Positions 24,117 through 37,206 are shown, counted from the stretch's first letter. The stretch is DNA of 64,000 nt from Gnetum montanum (GCA_015680685.1 MNCI01019108.1:658792-722791), one strand, 5' to 3'. Notes: generated from the sequence alone by a model not told the origin. A program made the numbers and translations.

Positions 24117-25485
24117 TAGTTATGGGGGATATCCCCCATTTTAATAAAAATTAGGAATAATAAATATTTTTCATTTTCTTTAATTTTTCAATTTTTTTTT
24201 TAGTTTTTCATTTTTCAACTTCTTGTTTTATCTTTTTGTCTTTTTGGTATTTTTTTCTTTTTACAAGTAATCTCGTCTACTAATAAAACACTCATGTGGA
24301 TCATTGGTTGAGGTGTGTTCTATGTGATCAAGTCTCGAGCGATCAATTATTTGGACAGTGATCCCATTACACCCACTCATCCATTCTACAAATAAGGGGT
24401 TCTATTCGAGGGTACAGTGATATTCTTGACATTCTTAAAACTTTAAATTAATTTTGTGTTCATTGTACCCAGAATGAAGAAGGATGGACCAAGAGGGTAT
24501 GATTAGGGTGTGACATCAAGGGGACTTGTGGATTCTCTTTGGTGACGTCTATGGGAGTTATCATGCAACGTGGTTGTACTAAGATCCTTGTAGATCTAAT
24601 GAAAAATGGGAGTAAGAGTAATCAAAAGGGCACTCAAAAATCCAAAGCTATTCTAGGGGGCCCCACTAGAAAGACATGCACCCATGCCTGAAGGTTGGCG
24701 ACTTCTCTGGATTCAGCGATTGAAAAAAAAATAAAGGAAATGCCACAAAACAAAAATCACTCCTCCCTTGAACAAAATGGCAAGTGATTGTACGCCTTGT
24801 TGTTATGGTGCTCTCATAGTTGCTCATCATGGGATGAAACAATGCGATGTCACTGATTAGAGGAATGGACTTGGTCTTGATCTTGGAATGATGGGTTAAT
24901 GACAACTTAATCATGCTTTACATGCAAGATTCACTGTGCCTTGGGTCAGTTACCTCATGTCCCAATCTATACAATCCCTTTCTATAGTTCGTCTCATCTC
25001 ACTGTTTGTGTAATTGTATGTCGTGTCATGTGTAACATAGAATTCTTACCTCATTTCGGTGATATTTACATGTGTGTGTTTTATGGAATTAGTACGGATT
25101 ACATTTAACGCTTCTAGTGCCCATGGACACTTTCAGTGTGGTTACACAAGGGCATTATAGGTTGGAACCTGCTTTGGGAAAGATCCACTTGTGTAATCTT
25201 TTGTAATTCTCACTTATGACATAGCTCAACCACACCATTTCTTACCCTCAACATAATTTTCAAACAATTTTCTTTCCCTACTACTATCCCTTTGAATAAT
25301 GACGTTCCTGTGTACCATTACATGACCTTCTTCTCTCACTTACCACCCAAGGTCCTCATTGATAAAACCCACAGATAATTATTCATGCCTTCAAAACCAT
25401 CTAATTACCTTAGAACCCCTTCATAATAGCCCAATGTCCTACGTTACACCATTGATTCTAGGAAAAACCTTCATAGAGAAAAAAC

Positions 25486-25500
25486 TTAGTCGTGGGGGAG
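25486..25500 (+). other. AGTCGTGGGGG tract (ii) of element B
   Basis: TTAGTCGTGGGGGAG lies about 300 bp before the ORF2 start, as in C, E and F. Confidence 0.6.
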
Positions 25501-25565
25501 GGACACCTACCAAATAGCACCTAACTTTTTTGGAATTTATTATCACCCAAAGGACATTATGTAGG

Positions 25566-25793
25566 GTAATTAGCTATAACATTTAGAATAATTGTGCCAA
25601 AAAAATCATTTAATCCCTTTAGGTACACTGGGAAATTAAAATTGGAAACCACCTAAGTAACACGGATTCATTATTACAATCTTTCAGGTAATATCACACA
25701 AAGATAAAATAAATTAATTAATTAAGGCAAGCAGTAAGGTATAACTTAACTTTGGTAACAACCTTACTAACGATTGGCCCCATGTGATTGTAG
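25566..25793 (+). other. Candidate intron before ORF2 of element B
   Basis: The left edge is AGG|GTAATT after CCCAAAGGACATTAT, and the right edge is GATTGTAG|ATGG, with the branch-like CTTACTAAC about 30 bp upstream. The same three signals flank 252 bp in C and 297 bp in E. B has GTAATT where C and E have GTAAGT. Splicing is inferred from these signals only. Confidence 0.5.
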
Positions 25794-26560
25794 ATGGCCC
25801 CAAAACGTAGACAATAGGAAGGTCCTACTCAAGGTGCGATCAAATAACCTAGGAGAGGTGTAGGACAAGCTCCTGTTGAACAACATGCAGAGTAGGAGAA
25901 ATAATCATTTAGTATCCACCAAGAAGACCCTGCTACTGTACAATCAAGATAGGTGGAAGGAGGAGCTGTGACAACGTCTGAACAGGGACAATATCTCACG
26001 TTGCCCCAAGATTGTGTTCAGACCATCCATGAAAGGTCCATATTCACTGTAGTGATCATGGAATTAAACTTTGGACCTTTCGCAGAATTTTCTCCAGAGG
26101 TCGTTAGGGATCACCTCAAAGGGTACCCATTATGGCTTGCCCTCTATGAAAGCAGTGCCTGGTACTTAGGGGAAACGTACCAATTTTGGCACAATAAAGA
26201 AGAAGGCACCACAGTTAACAATTGTGGTGTGACTATGATTTCTCCGTTCAAGCCATTTGGGAAGTATTAAACCTTCCAAATACAGGGCCAAAAGTTGCTT
26301 AGAACCAGTTGGACACTTTCAGAACCAAGAAACTTAATAAACTGTTGACAGAGAATAAAAGGGTGGTAGAAGAAAAAGAGAAGGATGACTGGGATGCCTC
26401 TATGGCACAAGCACAAACTTACATGCATGCCAAGGTACTCAAGGCCTTACAAGAGGAGAAACTCTAGACCATACTTCAATGCCATCAAATCCTAAGACCT
26501 GGAGTGCAAGAAAAGGGAAAGACACCCATGGAGGAGCCACCACCACCAGGAACTACATGA
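25794..26560 (+). pseudogene. ORF2 pseudogene of element B, internally deleted
   Basis: It begins MAPKRRQ at 25794 and ends in EEPPPPGTT at 26560, the same terminus as C. The N-terminal part contains EFSPEVVRDHLKGYPLW and YLGETYQFWHNKEEGTT (25953-26270), matched in C. Roughly 1.9 kb present in C is missing from the middle. Several stops interrupt it. No envelope-like membrane segment is visible. Confidence 0.75.
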
Positions 26561-26737
26561 GTTCCACCCAACCTTGTAGTGATAGGATTTTCTTTTGCAT
26601 TCTTTGTGTGTTGTGTCAATTTTTTTGTAATTCCATACTACAGCATGAATCCATTCTAGTCAGTCAATAATATCATACCTATCCACTGTGTAATCAATGG
26701 AGCTTGTTCTCACTTTAACTTGAGGACGAGTTTTCAT

Positions 26738-26752
26738 TTAGTCATGGGGGTA
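26738..26752 (+). other. Polypurine tract of element B
   Basis: TTTAGTCATGGGGGTA directly precedes TGATGAG of the 3' LTR. Confidence 0.8.
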
Positions 26753-27677
26753 TGATGAGTCATGTATTATTGGCTGTGATATCACGTATGTGATATCACC
26801 TCCGACGTGATATCGTATCGTGTACACGACATCACAGCTGACGCGATATCACGTACGCAATATCACAGCCTAGACGTGATATCACGTATGCGATATCACA
26901 ACCTGTCTCCTCATCTATAAATAAAAGGAAGGCGAATTGGAGTTGTGTGTGTTAAGTTTTGATTTTAGCTCTTAGTGTTAAAGTAGGAAGTAAGTTAGTT
27001 TTAGTTTTAGTGTTTAATTTCCTTCTCTCAACCCTTTTCCTCCCAGTGTATGCCCGCAGTGTGGTGATTGTAATTATACGACATCCTTTATTCGAGTGTG
27101 ACATACTTGGACATGCACATGACTGGCAATAAGGATCAAGATTACTTCATCATTGCAACATTCACTTAGATTAATTATTTATTTACTTGTTATTCACTGC
27201 TTTCCTAATTAATCTCTCTCACCCTTAAACTCCTATTAAACGCGGAATGAGTACGACTTGCTTATGAGCATTTAAGTGTGACTACTTGGTAACCCAGTAG
27301 CGTACCTAGTATCTGCGCTTAGTAATCCCAGTGGTAGTCAGGCACGAAGTCCAAGATGTGTACAGATAATCAAGGAACAGATTCTCATCGCACTTAGGCT
27401 AGCTAGATTCCTTCTCACCCTTTCTCCCTTAGCTTAGTTAATATTATCTTCCATTACCTTCAGGAGTAGCATTAGATTAGAAACACATCATACACCTCAC
27501 ACTGGACTAAACCATACGTGAAAAAGCTAATACTAGTCTAGGTGGGAAGACAGCAAACTCCAACCTAAGGCTAATTGTCTAGATGCCACAACTAGTCCAT
27601 CTACGGAGTTCGACCAAATCACACATGTAACCCTTGTATTCATATGGTTGAGTGTAGGGGTACCTCGCCACTCATCA
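26753..27677 (+). repeat. 3' LTR of element B
   Basis: 925 bp, matching the 5' LTR (21117-22019) with scattered changes. Its U3 palindromes (26775-26905) keep more CG dinucleotides in places and number at least five; the TATA box is at 26915-26928. The end is CTCATCA. Confidence 0.95.
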
Positions 27678-27682
27678 AAAGT
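27678..27682. repeat. Right target duplication of element B (AAAGT)
   Basis: Exact copy of 21112-21116, directly after the LTR end. Confidence 0.9.
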
Positions 27683-28249
27683 AAATCTATTTAAAGTACT
27701 ACAATGAATATAAATCAATCTCAATATTATTATCATTCATGGAATGTGTTGAAGTATGATGCCACTCAAATAAGACTCCATAAAATTGACTCAAATCCAC
27801 ATTATAGGTACTCACTGATTGTTCTATAGAATTATAGAATAAAACTACAAGAATCTGGCAACACTATTGACCAAATGGTGCCAAATATGCGATGAGTGCT
27901 TGCATATTACTATAACGAATAATGGATTAGGTTTACTAATTATGTGACCATTTGGCAACATTAATGAATAATACTATAACTTCATATGTGCAAAAATCCA
28001 AGTAGGTTTACACATCCCATGTAAGGAGTTTGACTCCAAGCATCACTACAAGTTGAACCCACAAGGATGGAAAGGAATACATCCCTTCACCATACGACCA
28101 TATTATATTATCCAAATTTTACATGTACTTGTTGGCATGGTTGGTAAGTGCAAATGATGATAATGAACTAGGTAAAAGGACCAACTTAGGATCTTACCTA
28201 GAGGATTAGGGTGATTTTAGAGCTAATTATGAACTAGATATGTTCTTAG

Positions 28250-29640
28250 GGAATCGTTTGTAATGATTTGTTCTAGAGGTGGCCATGTTCAACTCTATGA
28301 CTCAGATTTTGGTAGTGAATCAAGCACCTCATGTGACCTCTATGGATCAAACCTATCAATCCACTTCCTTGTTTACCATAGCACCATTTGCCATAATACC
28401 TCAGCCTCTACCAGTAATCCCCTCCATGTCTTAACTTTATACAGCTTTGGCTGGTCCTTCTTCTAGAATGCAAATTCCATGCATTTCACATAACCATTCA
28501 TTTCTAACACTTCCTTTGCTCCACATGTCCCTATGTAAACCTCATTTCCCATGTTTAACCATCCTACAATAGTAGTCACAAGACCTCTCCAATCCATACC
28601 ATCATACATTTCATGGCCACAAACTATGCAACCTCAAGTACAATCCTTAAGAGGTACACATGGTCTAGATCAAGTCTTTTAGCTAATCCAAGATCTTACT
28701 TTGAAGTTGAGAAAACTCAAAGCTAGCACAACACAAATGGTGAAGGTCATGGACTTCTACTAGGATTATCCTATCAATCTTACCATCCCCCATATCATAT
28801 TACCCACAAGTATGCCTATCCCAAACTTTATCAAATATAATGGTGAAGAAGATCCTAATGCACATCTTGTTACATTCTAGTCTAAATGTTTCCTATTGCA
28901 AGTATGACATCACATGTTATTGCAAATTTTTCCTATGTTCCTAAAAGAAAAGGATTTGAACTTGTACCGAACCTTACCTAGAGGTTTCATATCCTCTCTT
29001 GAAGTCTTGATAAACCAATTTGTCAACTACTTCAAATACAACTTAAAGCCTGATATGGCCTTAGACTAACTTATGAAAGTGAGGTAGGGGCCACTTGAAC
29101 CTATCCAAAGGTTTATTTATTGATGGAATGTGATCCTTAATGAAATTCCTGAGCCCATCTCTAAAACCCACATGTTGGCCATCTTTAAGGGAGCAATGAA
29201 TAACTTCATCAAATCAAAGCTCTACAACTTAGAGTTTTGATCATTGAGCTAAGTCTTTTCACAAATTAAGAACATTAAGGAGGCTTCAAAAGCTAGCAAT
29301 GATTTGGCCTAAGTGACCTACAAGAACCAACATAGAAGGAAGGATAAGGATAATATTAAACACACGTAAACAACCATGGCTGCAATAACAAAAGAGCCAA
29401 AACATACAAAAAGGTAGAAATCATTGCCACTTAACACATATTATGACCCATCTCAACCATCTACTTCATATGTTTCTAATTAGAAAAGACCAAAATTTAA
29501 GGATATAGATAGGTTTAGGTATACTAAGTTGCCCATGAAGCCCTTTGAGCTTCTATAATAGTTGCTTAAAAACAATCATATTCAACATAACTAACTATCT
29601 AAGGAAGTTTATAAGAGGCATGATCATCTTTGAAAGATAG
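28250..29640 (+). pseudogene. Gag pseudogene of element J
   Basis: The Gag core is read from about 28815: IPNFIKYNGEEDPNAHLVTF, then YRTLPRGFISS and LINQFVNYFKYNLKPDMALD, with FKGAMNNFIKSKLY further on. This spacing (YxGxxDPxxHL, later FP..L, then F...F) is typical of the Tat lineage. Stops and frame changes are common. It is distinct from the Athila-like Gag of the neighbouring elements. Confidence 0.7.
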
Positions 29641-29651
29641 CTAGAGATCCA

Positions 29652-31205
29652 ATGGTAGCAACCAAAGATGATTTAAAACTACCAAAGTACTTTAGCCTTG
29701 ACAAGTTTTGGCATTATCATCAACTAGTTGATCATGATGTTGATTTTTTCCTAGCATTGAAAGTTGATCTACAGAAGATGATCGATCATGGAGAGTTGGT
29801 GTTGAATGAACCTAACCCTCCAAACACTAGCAATAACTCTTACATTATAGTCTCATTCACAACAACCAAATGGCCCAATCCTCCTAGAAAATTTTTTATC
29901 ATCAAAGTGCCACCAGTTAGTACTCAGCCTTAGAACCTAAAGTGTAAAGAGTCCTTTGTCATATGGTTACCACCACCTCTGACCCCAAAGGAGATTTTTT
30001 TATAGGTGTTTCCTCTTTAGTGCCATCAACATCACAATCCAGACAAATTGTTCCTAGCTCCTCTAAGGCTAGAGAACCATTCATTATTAGGGTTCCTCTG
30101 CCATCCACAAGCAAACCTGTGCCAAACTATGATCTATACTCACCTATTTTGGCCAATAACTCAACAATTAACAAGAAACCACCACCACAATGACAATGAA
30201 AACAACCTATCACTAAACCAATAACTAAGTCCACTAAAGATAGCCAACAAAAAAAGAGGCTTAGAAGCAAGTTGACCCACTAAAGCCTACACTAAGACTA
30301 ACTCTACCCAAGAACTCCATTGCTCAAACTGCATCAACTAGTTAACCAAAAGAGAATTGCAAACTAGCTATGAGTAAGAGGTCCAAGAAATGCACGCTAA
30401 GACATAAGCCAAAAATTCTAGGAAGGATGAAGGGAATTAAAGCTACCAAAGTTGAAAAATCACACATTTAGGAAAAAAATTTCCTCATAATAATGGAACA
30501 TGTCAAATTGTTTCTGAAACAAAAGAAGACATCATTGAACCTATACAACCTAGTCTTAACTTTCTCCTGCTCATAGAGATGCATTAGTTCAAATGTTGAA
30601 CTCAGCGAAGACATGCCTACCAACAAAGGATTCATTCATTCTGTCATTGAGAAAACTTAGTTTAGAGAAAACAAGTATCAACCCATACTCATCTTTTGTA
30701 ACAGTGAAGTGAAGGTTGATCCACAAAATAGAGAAGTGTTATTTGCTTCTCTCCTCATTACCGTATATGTTGGTAGGTATAAGGTTCATCATGTTCATAT
30801 GAATGATGGAGCAGCTATTAATGTAATATTATTTACTATTGTGGAATGATTACACCTAACTGAAAACATCTAAAAAACCTTCACCTCCATGCTTAAGTCA
30901 CTCAATGGATCATGGGTAGCCATATGAGATTTTGTCTTCTTGGACTTTGTAGCTAGGAAATAGTTTTCTACATATACAAACTTCATAGTGGTTGAGAAAA
31001 CACCCCATTTTAACTTTATCCTAGGAAGACCATGGTTAGCTAAGCTTCGAGTAGTCTCATCTCCTATACATCAGGAAATTCACTTGCCATATCAAGATGG
31101 AAAAATTATAATTTGTGAAGACAACATATTCCTACCATTTGTTAACAATATCAACATTGAATGGGATTCAGAGGTGGAGTTTCAAGATGAAACTTCTAAA
31201 CCTTA
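29652..31205 (+). pseudogene. Zinc-motif and protease pseudogene of element J
   Basis: The open piece 29652-29933 has HYHQLVDHDVDFFLALKVDL followed by MIDHGEL, the shape of the Tat C/H motif (HRxxGHxTxxCxxLxxxI...LI..G) with ligand residues replaced. From about 30690 a retropepsin is read: the catalytic DGAAINV at about 30807-30828, and FNFILGRPWLAKLRVVSS followed by HQ at 31010-31070. ILGRPW is the conserved flap-end motif of these proteases. Stops lie between the parts. RT should follow but is absent. Confidence 0.72.
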
Positions 31206-31489
31206 AGTTGGGGCCTATGATAATAACAAAAACAACAATGCTAACATTGCTCACTCTACAATAATACATGACCAACAAGAACACCTTGATCAAACTAGAG
31301 GAATAATAAAACAAGGATTATGCATGAGAGACCCCTTGATCTATCAGAGATCATGCAACAAATCCATCATAAGCATATTATCCCCTCTTTTATCAACACT
31401 CATTTATTTATTTGCAGCCTTATATCATGTTTCTGTGTTCATTTATTTTTGTATGCTCTCTTAAGATTATTTTATACGTGTTAGATGAG

Positions 31490-31820
31490 TGTAGCCATGC
31501 CCTAAAACTAGTAACACCATGGCCCACAAAGGCCTAAAATTCGCAATATCATGGCTTGTTAGGGTATAAAAATGGTGGCTTGCTAGGGACTAAAACCAGT
31601 GAAGTCATGCCCCACCAAGGTCTAAAACTAGCAACACCATGGACTACCAGGGCCTAAAATTGATGGCCCACCAAGGCCTAAAACTAGCAAAGACAACAAC
31701 TTGCTAGGGCCTAAAACTAGTGATACCATGGCCTACCAAGGCCTAAAACTAGTGGCCTGCCAGGGCATGAAATTGGTAAAGCCATGGCCTACCAAGGCCT
31801 AAAACTAGTGAATATATGAT
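31490..31820 (+). repeat. Minisatellite of GGCCTAAAACTAGTG units in element J
   Basis: About a dozen imperfect units of 24-36 bp share CCAAGGCCTAAAACTAG, often separated by CACCATGGCC. Later units at 31700-31820 are more alike than the first. Tandem tracts in untranslated regions are a known trait of Ogre/Tat elements. Confidence 0.85.
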
Positions 31821-32750
31821 CTAATTTCCCCTTCCTTGTTCATATATTATGACTTGTTTACTTCATGGCAATGTTCATAGTTTTCACTTTAACATTTATG
31901 CCTTGTTTTATAACTTTCTTGAATTGTATCTTATTTACTTATTTTTACTTTGTAACCTTGTCTTTCATTTTTGCCTTAACTCATAGCCTACATTTACTCT
32001 TTATGTTTGCATAAAAATGTAAAATATAGAAAAAATATAAAACATGAAAACAACTAAAAATTTGTGGCCAAAGAACAGTGTTAAATTAGAGCAAAATACA
32101 ACACCATTGAGTACAACCAAATTTCCATAATAATAGCTATAGTTACATAGTGTAACATACACTAGCCTTTGAAATTGTAACTAGTAACCCCTAGGAGCCA
32201 TAACACCTAAGATGTGATAACATAATATTATTGACATCAACAACTTTAATTAAACTATGGGAGGAGGATAGGGAATGTTGTTGGAGCCATCACTATCAAC
32301 ACTAGAGGTTTGTAGACAAGCACAAAACTAAAACTATTACAACATAAAACCACACTAAAAAAAATTAAAACATAAATAACATTAAGATTGATAGCATTGG
32401 GATCTGGTGAGTGGAATTTTCCAAAAAAAATAGTGATCAAACATCCTAGTAGTCTAAAATGCTAGGAATATGAGAAAAGTGGTGGTGAAAAACACAAGTT
32501 TTCTTGGCTTTAAGAGCTCATATGTTGCCATTTATTCCATGAAAAATCCCCAAAAACCTTCATACATTGTGTTACTAAGCTTGGGATGTGCCATATGGTG
32601 CCCATGGGACTAGGAAAAAATTAACAATGTCAAATTCATGTGGAATATGATGACTAGATGTTCCATAAAAGAATTAGATAGATCTCATTCATAAATCTAT
32701 ATTAAATAAAATGAGATCCTATTCATATAATTCCTATCTAACACCATGAC
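31821..32750. other. AT-rich tail after the minisatellite
   Basis: No coding frame, LTR end or conserved block of the main family is seen. The right limit is set where F gag homology begins on the minus strand. Confidence 0.4.
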
Positions 32751-32876
32751 TTGTTGATGGATCTTTGTTGTATTCTTCTAGTGATTCACTTTTCCTTAGC
32801 TATTCTTCTTTTTCCACTTGGTCTATGAGTCTTTGAATCTAATAGGCTATCATTTTGGATAATCTACCTTGGATAT
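32751..32876 (-). pseudogene. Gag fragment of element F, downstream piece
   Basis: On the minus strand it reads QGRLSKM, then QVEKEE and SLEEYNKDPS, matching QGRLSQLRAH, QVAQEE and SAEEYNRDPS of D Gag. The preceding codons TLEKPLGVHI lie on the other side of element E at 59769-59800, so the reading crosses the E insertion. The fragment ends where element J begins. Confidence 0.8.
32872..32876. repeat. Left target duplication of element E (GATAT)
   Basis: GATAT precedes the E LTR and is repeated exactly at 59764-59768. Confidence 0.88.
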
Positions 32877-33730
32877 TGATAAAGTTAAAAATTTTACCAT
32901 AACGATATCATATCTCATGATACGTTATCATATAAACGATATCGTGGGATGCGTGTTTGCCTATAAATATAACACTTGGATGCAAGATCCAAAGAGCTTT
33001 AATTCTATCTTTAGGTAGACTCTTACAGTTTCATTTTGTAGTTTTAGCAATAGAGTGAATGCCCGCAATGTGGTGTTGAGCAGTTGTACAACATCTTTAT
33101 TTGAGTGAAGCGTACTTGGGCATAGTTCATCTCTAGAAATAAAGATTGAGATTTTTTTTCATCATTGCAGCATCCACTTAGTTTTACTATTTTACTTAGC
33201 ATAGTTTTTACTATTTTCTTAGTTTAATCATTTACATGTCCAATTACTTTACTTTATTTTTCATTAGTAAAGTGGAATAAGTATGACTAATTTCAAGCAT
33301 TTAAATGTAATTGCTTGGTAATTCTAGTACTGTTATTGCTTGGTTCGCCCAGTAGCATAACGCTTGGTAACCCAGTAATAGTTACATGAGCCTAAGATGT
33401 ATATGGTAAGCCAAGACCAGATGCTCATCACTCTAGGCTAGAGTAGATTGACATTACTGTCATTACTTAGATTTAGGATTAACTTTCATTCTGAATTATG
33501 TTTATTGCTAGGAGAAATTAGGGCTTAACAACTTCAATTATCATATGCCTCACTTTAGACTAAATCATACGTGACAAAGCTACCACAAGTCCAAGTGGGA
33601 AGATAGCATCCTACAATCAATGCTTAACAATCTAGATGCCACAACTAGTCCCATCCATGGAATTTGACCAGATCATGTGTGAACACTTGTGATTTGTATG
33701 GTTGGGCGTAGGGGTACTTGTTGCTCATCA
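32877..33730 (+). repeat. 5' LTR of element E
   Basis: 854 bp, starting TGATAA and ending CTCATCA. U3 has ACGATATCAT and AACGATATCGTGG elements (32903-32950), then the TATA box CTATAAATAT at 32961-32970. Three imperfect GCTTGGT..CCCAGTA units lie at 33316-33385. Confidence 0.92.
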
Positions 33731-33731
33731 T

Positions 33732-33749
33732 TAGCACTGTTGCCAAGGA
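33732..33749 (+). other. Primer-binding site of element E
   Basis: TAGCACTGTTGCCAAGGA, one base after the LTR, is a decayed tRNA-Asp type site. Confidence 0.75.
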
Positions 33750-33863
33750 TGATGCTAGTTATCTAAGATTAGTTATATCATAAACGATCACTATAAAAGC
33801 ATTAATTATTTATCTTTTAGAAAAAACTAATATTTTAATTTATAGACATTATTAGATAAAACC

Positions 33864-36540
33864 ATGTCTTCTTCACATAGGACCAATAATGCATCATATG
33901 ATGAAAACACTCATAGGAGAAATGATACGATATACACTGAAGAGAATTGGAGTGAACAACCTCAAGAAGGGGCTTCCTATGCTCATTTAGACCCTTACTA
34001 CACTCATAGACTATGTTCAACTAATGTAGATAATTCTAGAGGAGACAAAGTAAGTCCTAGAACAAGAAGGACCTCAAGGCCTAGGACCTCCTTGAAACTT
34101 CAAAAATATAAATCAAGGGACTATAGGGAGAGATATATGAGCCATGGTGATTCTTCTAGTTCACCATCTTCTTCTTCCTCTTCCATGTCTAGTTCTGACA
34201 AGGATGAATGTAGGTATAGAAATAGAGATATACTAAGGGATCAAGACGAAGATAGAAATAGAAATAGATGAGATCATCAAAGTGAGCATAAAAGAGATCA
34301 TCATAATCAGATAAATAGAAATAGAAATCATCACTATGACATGTTTGATGATGATGAACCCTTGTTGGCTACTAGGGTATGACACTGATAATAGAGGTAG
34401 TTAGAATACCCCATAGGCATCCAAAGGAAAGTCGCATAAAAAGGCTTGATATGAATAATATCATTAAATTTGCGGGAGGCTATAACCCTAATCCACAACA
34501 TCACTTATAAGCCTTCCATGATGCTTGCACCTTGCAAAACATTGAGAGTGAGTGAAAAAATCTTAAGCTCTTTCCTAGGACACTAGTTGACAAAGATGAA
34601 AGTTGGTATAGATCGTTGGAACCAGATTCAATCCACTAGTGATTCACAATGCTATAGTTTTTCAATGAAAAATACCAAACCTATGCGAGAGTGTCCAACT
34701 TGAGAAAAAAAAAATCTAAGGATGGAAGCAAGAACAACATGAATCCTTAGATGTGGCCTTGGATAGATACTATTTGCTACTACATAAATGTCCAAGCCAT
34801 TATTTCTCTCAACAAGAGTAGCTTTTCCACATCATAGATGGACTTCATAATCAAACAAGGGAGACCCTTGGGATTTATGCCCAAGGTAGATTATCTGAAT
34901 TAATAGCCCATTAGCTATAAAGGCTAATTGAATAGGTGGCAAAAGAAGAAAGAGAGTTAAGTAAATGAGAGAATGTAGAGGAGTATAAGTGGGATCCAAC
35001 TCTTTAAAATAAGAGGATCCATATTGATGATGAGGAAAAAGAGGTAGATCTTGATGATATGATTTCACAGCAAACCTTGACAATGCACAATTCTATAGTT
35101 GAGCTTAAAGTAAGGATAGATAAGATGTGGGAGTTGATAAATGAAAAACTTACAACCTATGTGAAAATCATAGAGGATAAGGTATCACAAAAAGGATCAG
35201 GTAATCAAAACATGAAGAGGAAAAAGACCAAAGAAATAGGTAGGAACACTTATCGAGAAAAAGGAAAATTAGTTGTAGGAGAAGAGGCCATAAAATTAAC
35301 CACAAAAAAGGATGATGGATGTGACATCTGCCAATATGACCATGCAAAGGACTATTGCCTAGTCATGTTACATCTACATGAGTATTGGGCTTTTGTTTTG
35401 AATTCCAAGTTTGTAAAAAAGAAAATGCCTAGAAAGTTACCTTATTCAAAAGGTAATTATAGATAGTCGTATAACCAACCATACTACTCTAGTAGGACTT
35501 CTTATCAACCTTAACACTACTATCAACTATAGTGGAAAAATCTACAGTTGTGAAGGATTCCATCAATAAACTAGTAATATTCTTATTGCCAGCTGGACTT
35601 GTATGACTACTATGTTTAACAACCTATTTCTCTAGATGGGTCTACTTCCTCTACCTCAAATCACTACTACTACTCTTGAATATCATTGACCTATAACATT
35701 CCCTGTGGGATCACCATCTCAAACCTCTTATCCTTCGTGACATCCTCAATGTTCTCATACTTCCCTCCACCATATGTCACCAACAACAACATAGGGAGGA
35801 TTTACACGACAACATCAATAGAAGAATGCCACTTGTGTTATGAACATACAAGTAAATGATAATGTTAGTAAATATTAGAAAAAGTCTAAAAAATGTTCTT
35901 TCTTTAGGATAGTTTTCACACATGGGCACAAAACTCATAGACCTACTAGCTCATCAAAACTAGCAAAAGGCCAACCTAGTGCAACACGCTTCCTTACTAA
36001 AACAATGTATTCTAATTTGATGCAAGAGCCAATACCCATTAGTACTCTAATGCAGAACATAATAGATGAACCTATCACTATGGAGAGATAGACAATTCCA
36101 TGCATTACTAGCGAAAAAGAAAGGTACAGTTGTGGATCAACCTTCTAGAATGTCAACACAATCATTACACTAGTTCCCAACAAATGTGAAAAACAAGTGT
36201 GCGCACAAGAGAGAGTAGGGATCACAAAACCAAAAGACACCAAGTGACCAACAACTAAGAATGTTCAAGTATCCAAAATGTGCATGGAACAATTTTGAAC
36301 CACTTATTAACTTCTATTCTAAGAAAATGACCCCAACTGAGAGCTCACAAGTGGAAATAATAAATCACAATCATACACCAATAGAAAGAGGGACTACAGA
36401 CTTAGATGATCAAAATTCAATTACCATCAAGATTACATGGGACGATAACTGATAAACTAAGTTACTAAGGATGGTAAGTGAGAAACCTCAAGTGTATGAC
36501 CTAGGAGAACTAGGGTCCATTTTTCAAATACTCGTCCATG
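33864..36540 (+). pseudogene. Gag pseudogene of element E
   Basis: The first 135 codons (33864-34271) are open: MSSSHRTNN, then an Arg/Ser-rich region with a Ser run (SSSSPSSSSSSMSSSDKDE), matching the low-complexity part of D Gag. The Gag core follows with breaks (about 34390-34870, including AGGYNPNPQHH and FPRTLVDKDESWYRSLEP). The open piece 35059-35466 holds a helical stretch and the knuckle CDICQYDHAKDYC. A degraded tail ends near 36470. No protease is present. Confidence 0.83.
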
Positions 36541-36542
36541 AG

Positions 36543-36560
36543 TTCAGTCATGGGGGAGAT
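36543..36560 (+). other. AGTCATGGGGG tract (i) of element E
   Basis: CAGTCATGGGGGAGATAC follows the end of gag and precedes a T-rich run (36590-36800), the same arrangement as in A, B and D. Confidence 0.6.
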
Positions 36561-37206
36561 ACCTATCATGATTAAGGAATTAATAATCATTTTTCAACTT
36601 TTTTGTGTTACAATTTCTTTTTGATTTCTATTTTTTTGTTATGCCTTTTCACATTTCTTACCAATTTCCATATTCTTTGATATCTTTTCATTCTTTTATA
36701 CTTTTCCATTTCTTAAACCATTTGCAATTGTTTGATATTTTTTGCTTCTTTTTAATCTTTGTCATTCTTAATATCTTTTACAAGTTTTATACTTTATTTA
36801 GATGTTACTTGTACATATTTCTATCAATTTTGAATAAAACACATTGAATAAAATAAGATGTAGTCCCAATAAGATGAATATTTCTCTATGTTATCAAATC
36901 ATAACAAACTGATTATTTGTATAGTGAGATCACATCACCCATCCATCCATTCTAATAATAAGAGGTTCTTACCATGGCCATAATGATATTCTTTTCATCA
37001 TAAAACTAAGAATAAATATGTGATCATTATTCCTGGATAAAAGGATGAAGAACCAAGTGGAAATGCAAAGGGTGGGATATCAAGGGGATTTGTGGACTCT
37101 CTTGGATTACTACTGTGACTTTTATCATGTTGTGTGGGTTGTATTATATCTTTGTAGATCTAACGAAAAATGGGAGTAAGAGTAAAATAAGTGCTGCCTT
37201 ACCATG
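36561..37206 (+). other. Non-coding region of element E, left of C
   Basis: A T-rich stretch (36595-36830) and the conserved block GGGATATCAAGGGGATTTGTGG (about 37073) are present. The region continues at 53559 after element C. Confidence 0.65.
37202..37206. repeat. Left target duplication of element C (CCATG)
   Basis: CCATG directly precedes the C LTR and is repeated at 53559-53563. Confidence 0.9.

Larger units (their letters stand above)
24117..25793 (+). other. Non-coding region of element B
   Basis: It starts with tract (i), TAGTTATGGGGGAT at 24117-24130, then a T-rich run (about 24140-24260). Conserved blocks are GGTGTGACATCAAGGGGAC near 24509, AGAAAGACATGCACCCATG near 24670 and CCTGCTTTGGGAAAGATC near 25165. 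Tract (ii) is TTAGTCGTGGGGGAG at 25486-25500. No internal TATA block like that of C is recognised. Confidence 0.7.
21117..27677 (+). mobile_element. LTR element B, gag plus ORF2 type
   Basis: Complete 6.56-kb element with two LTRs, a perfect 5-bp target duplication (AAAGT), a primer site, a broken gag without protease, a conserved non-coding region, a shortened ORF2 and a polypurine tract. It has no RT, RNase H or integrase and is therefore non-autonomous. It lies in the leader region of element J. Confidence 0.95.
27683..32750 (+). mobile_element. Right part of Tat/Ogre-type element J
   Basis: Plus-strand Ty3/gypsy remnant with a Gag core, a zinc-type motif, a protease end and a tandem repeat tract, unlike the surrounding family. 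There is no RT, and no 3' LTR was found before F gag resumes near 32750. 27683-28200 contains no frame I can assign. Confidence 0.6.
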
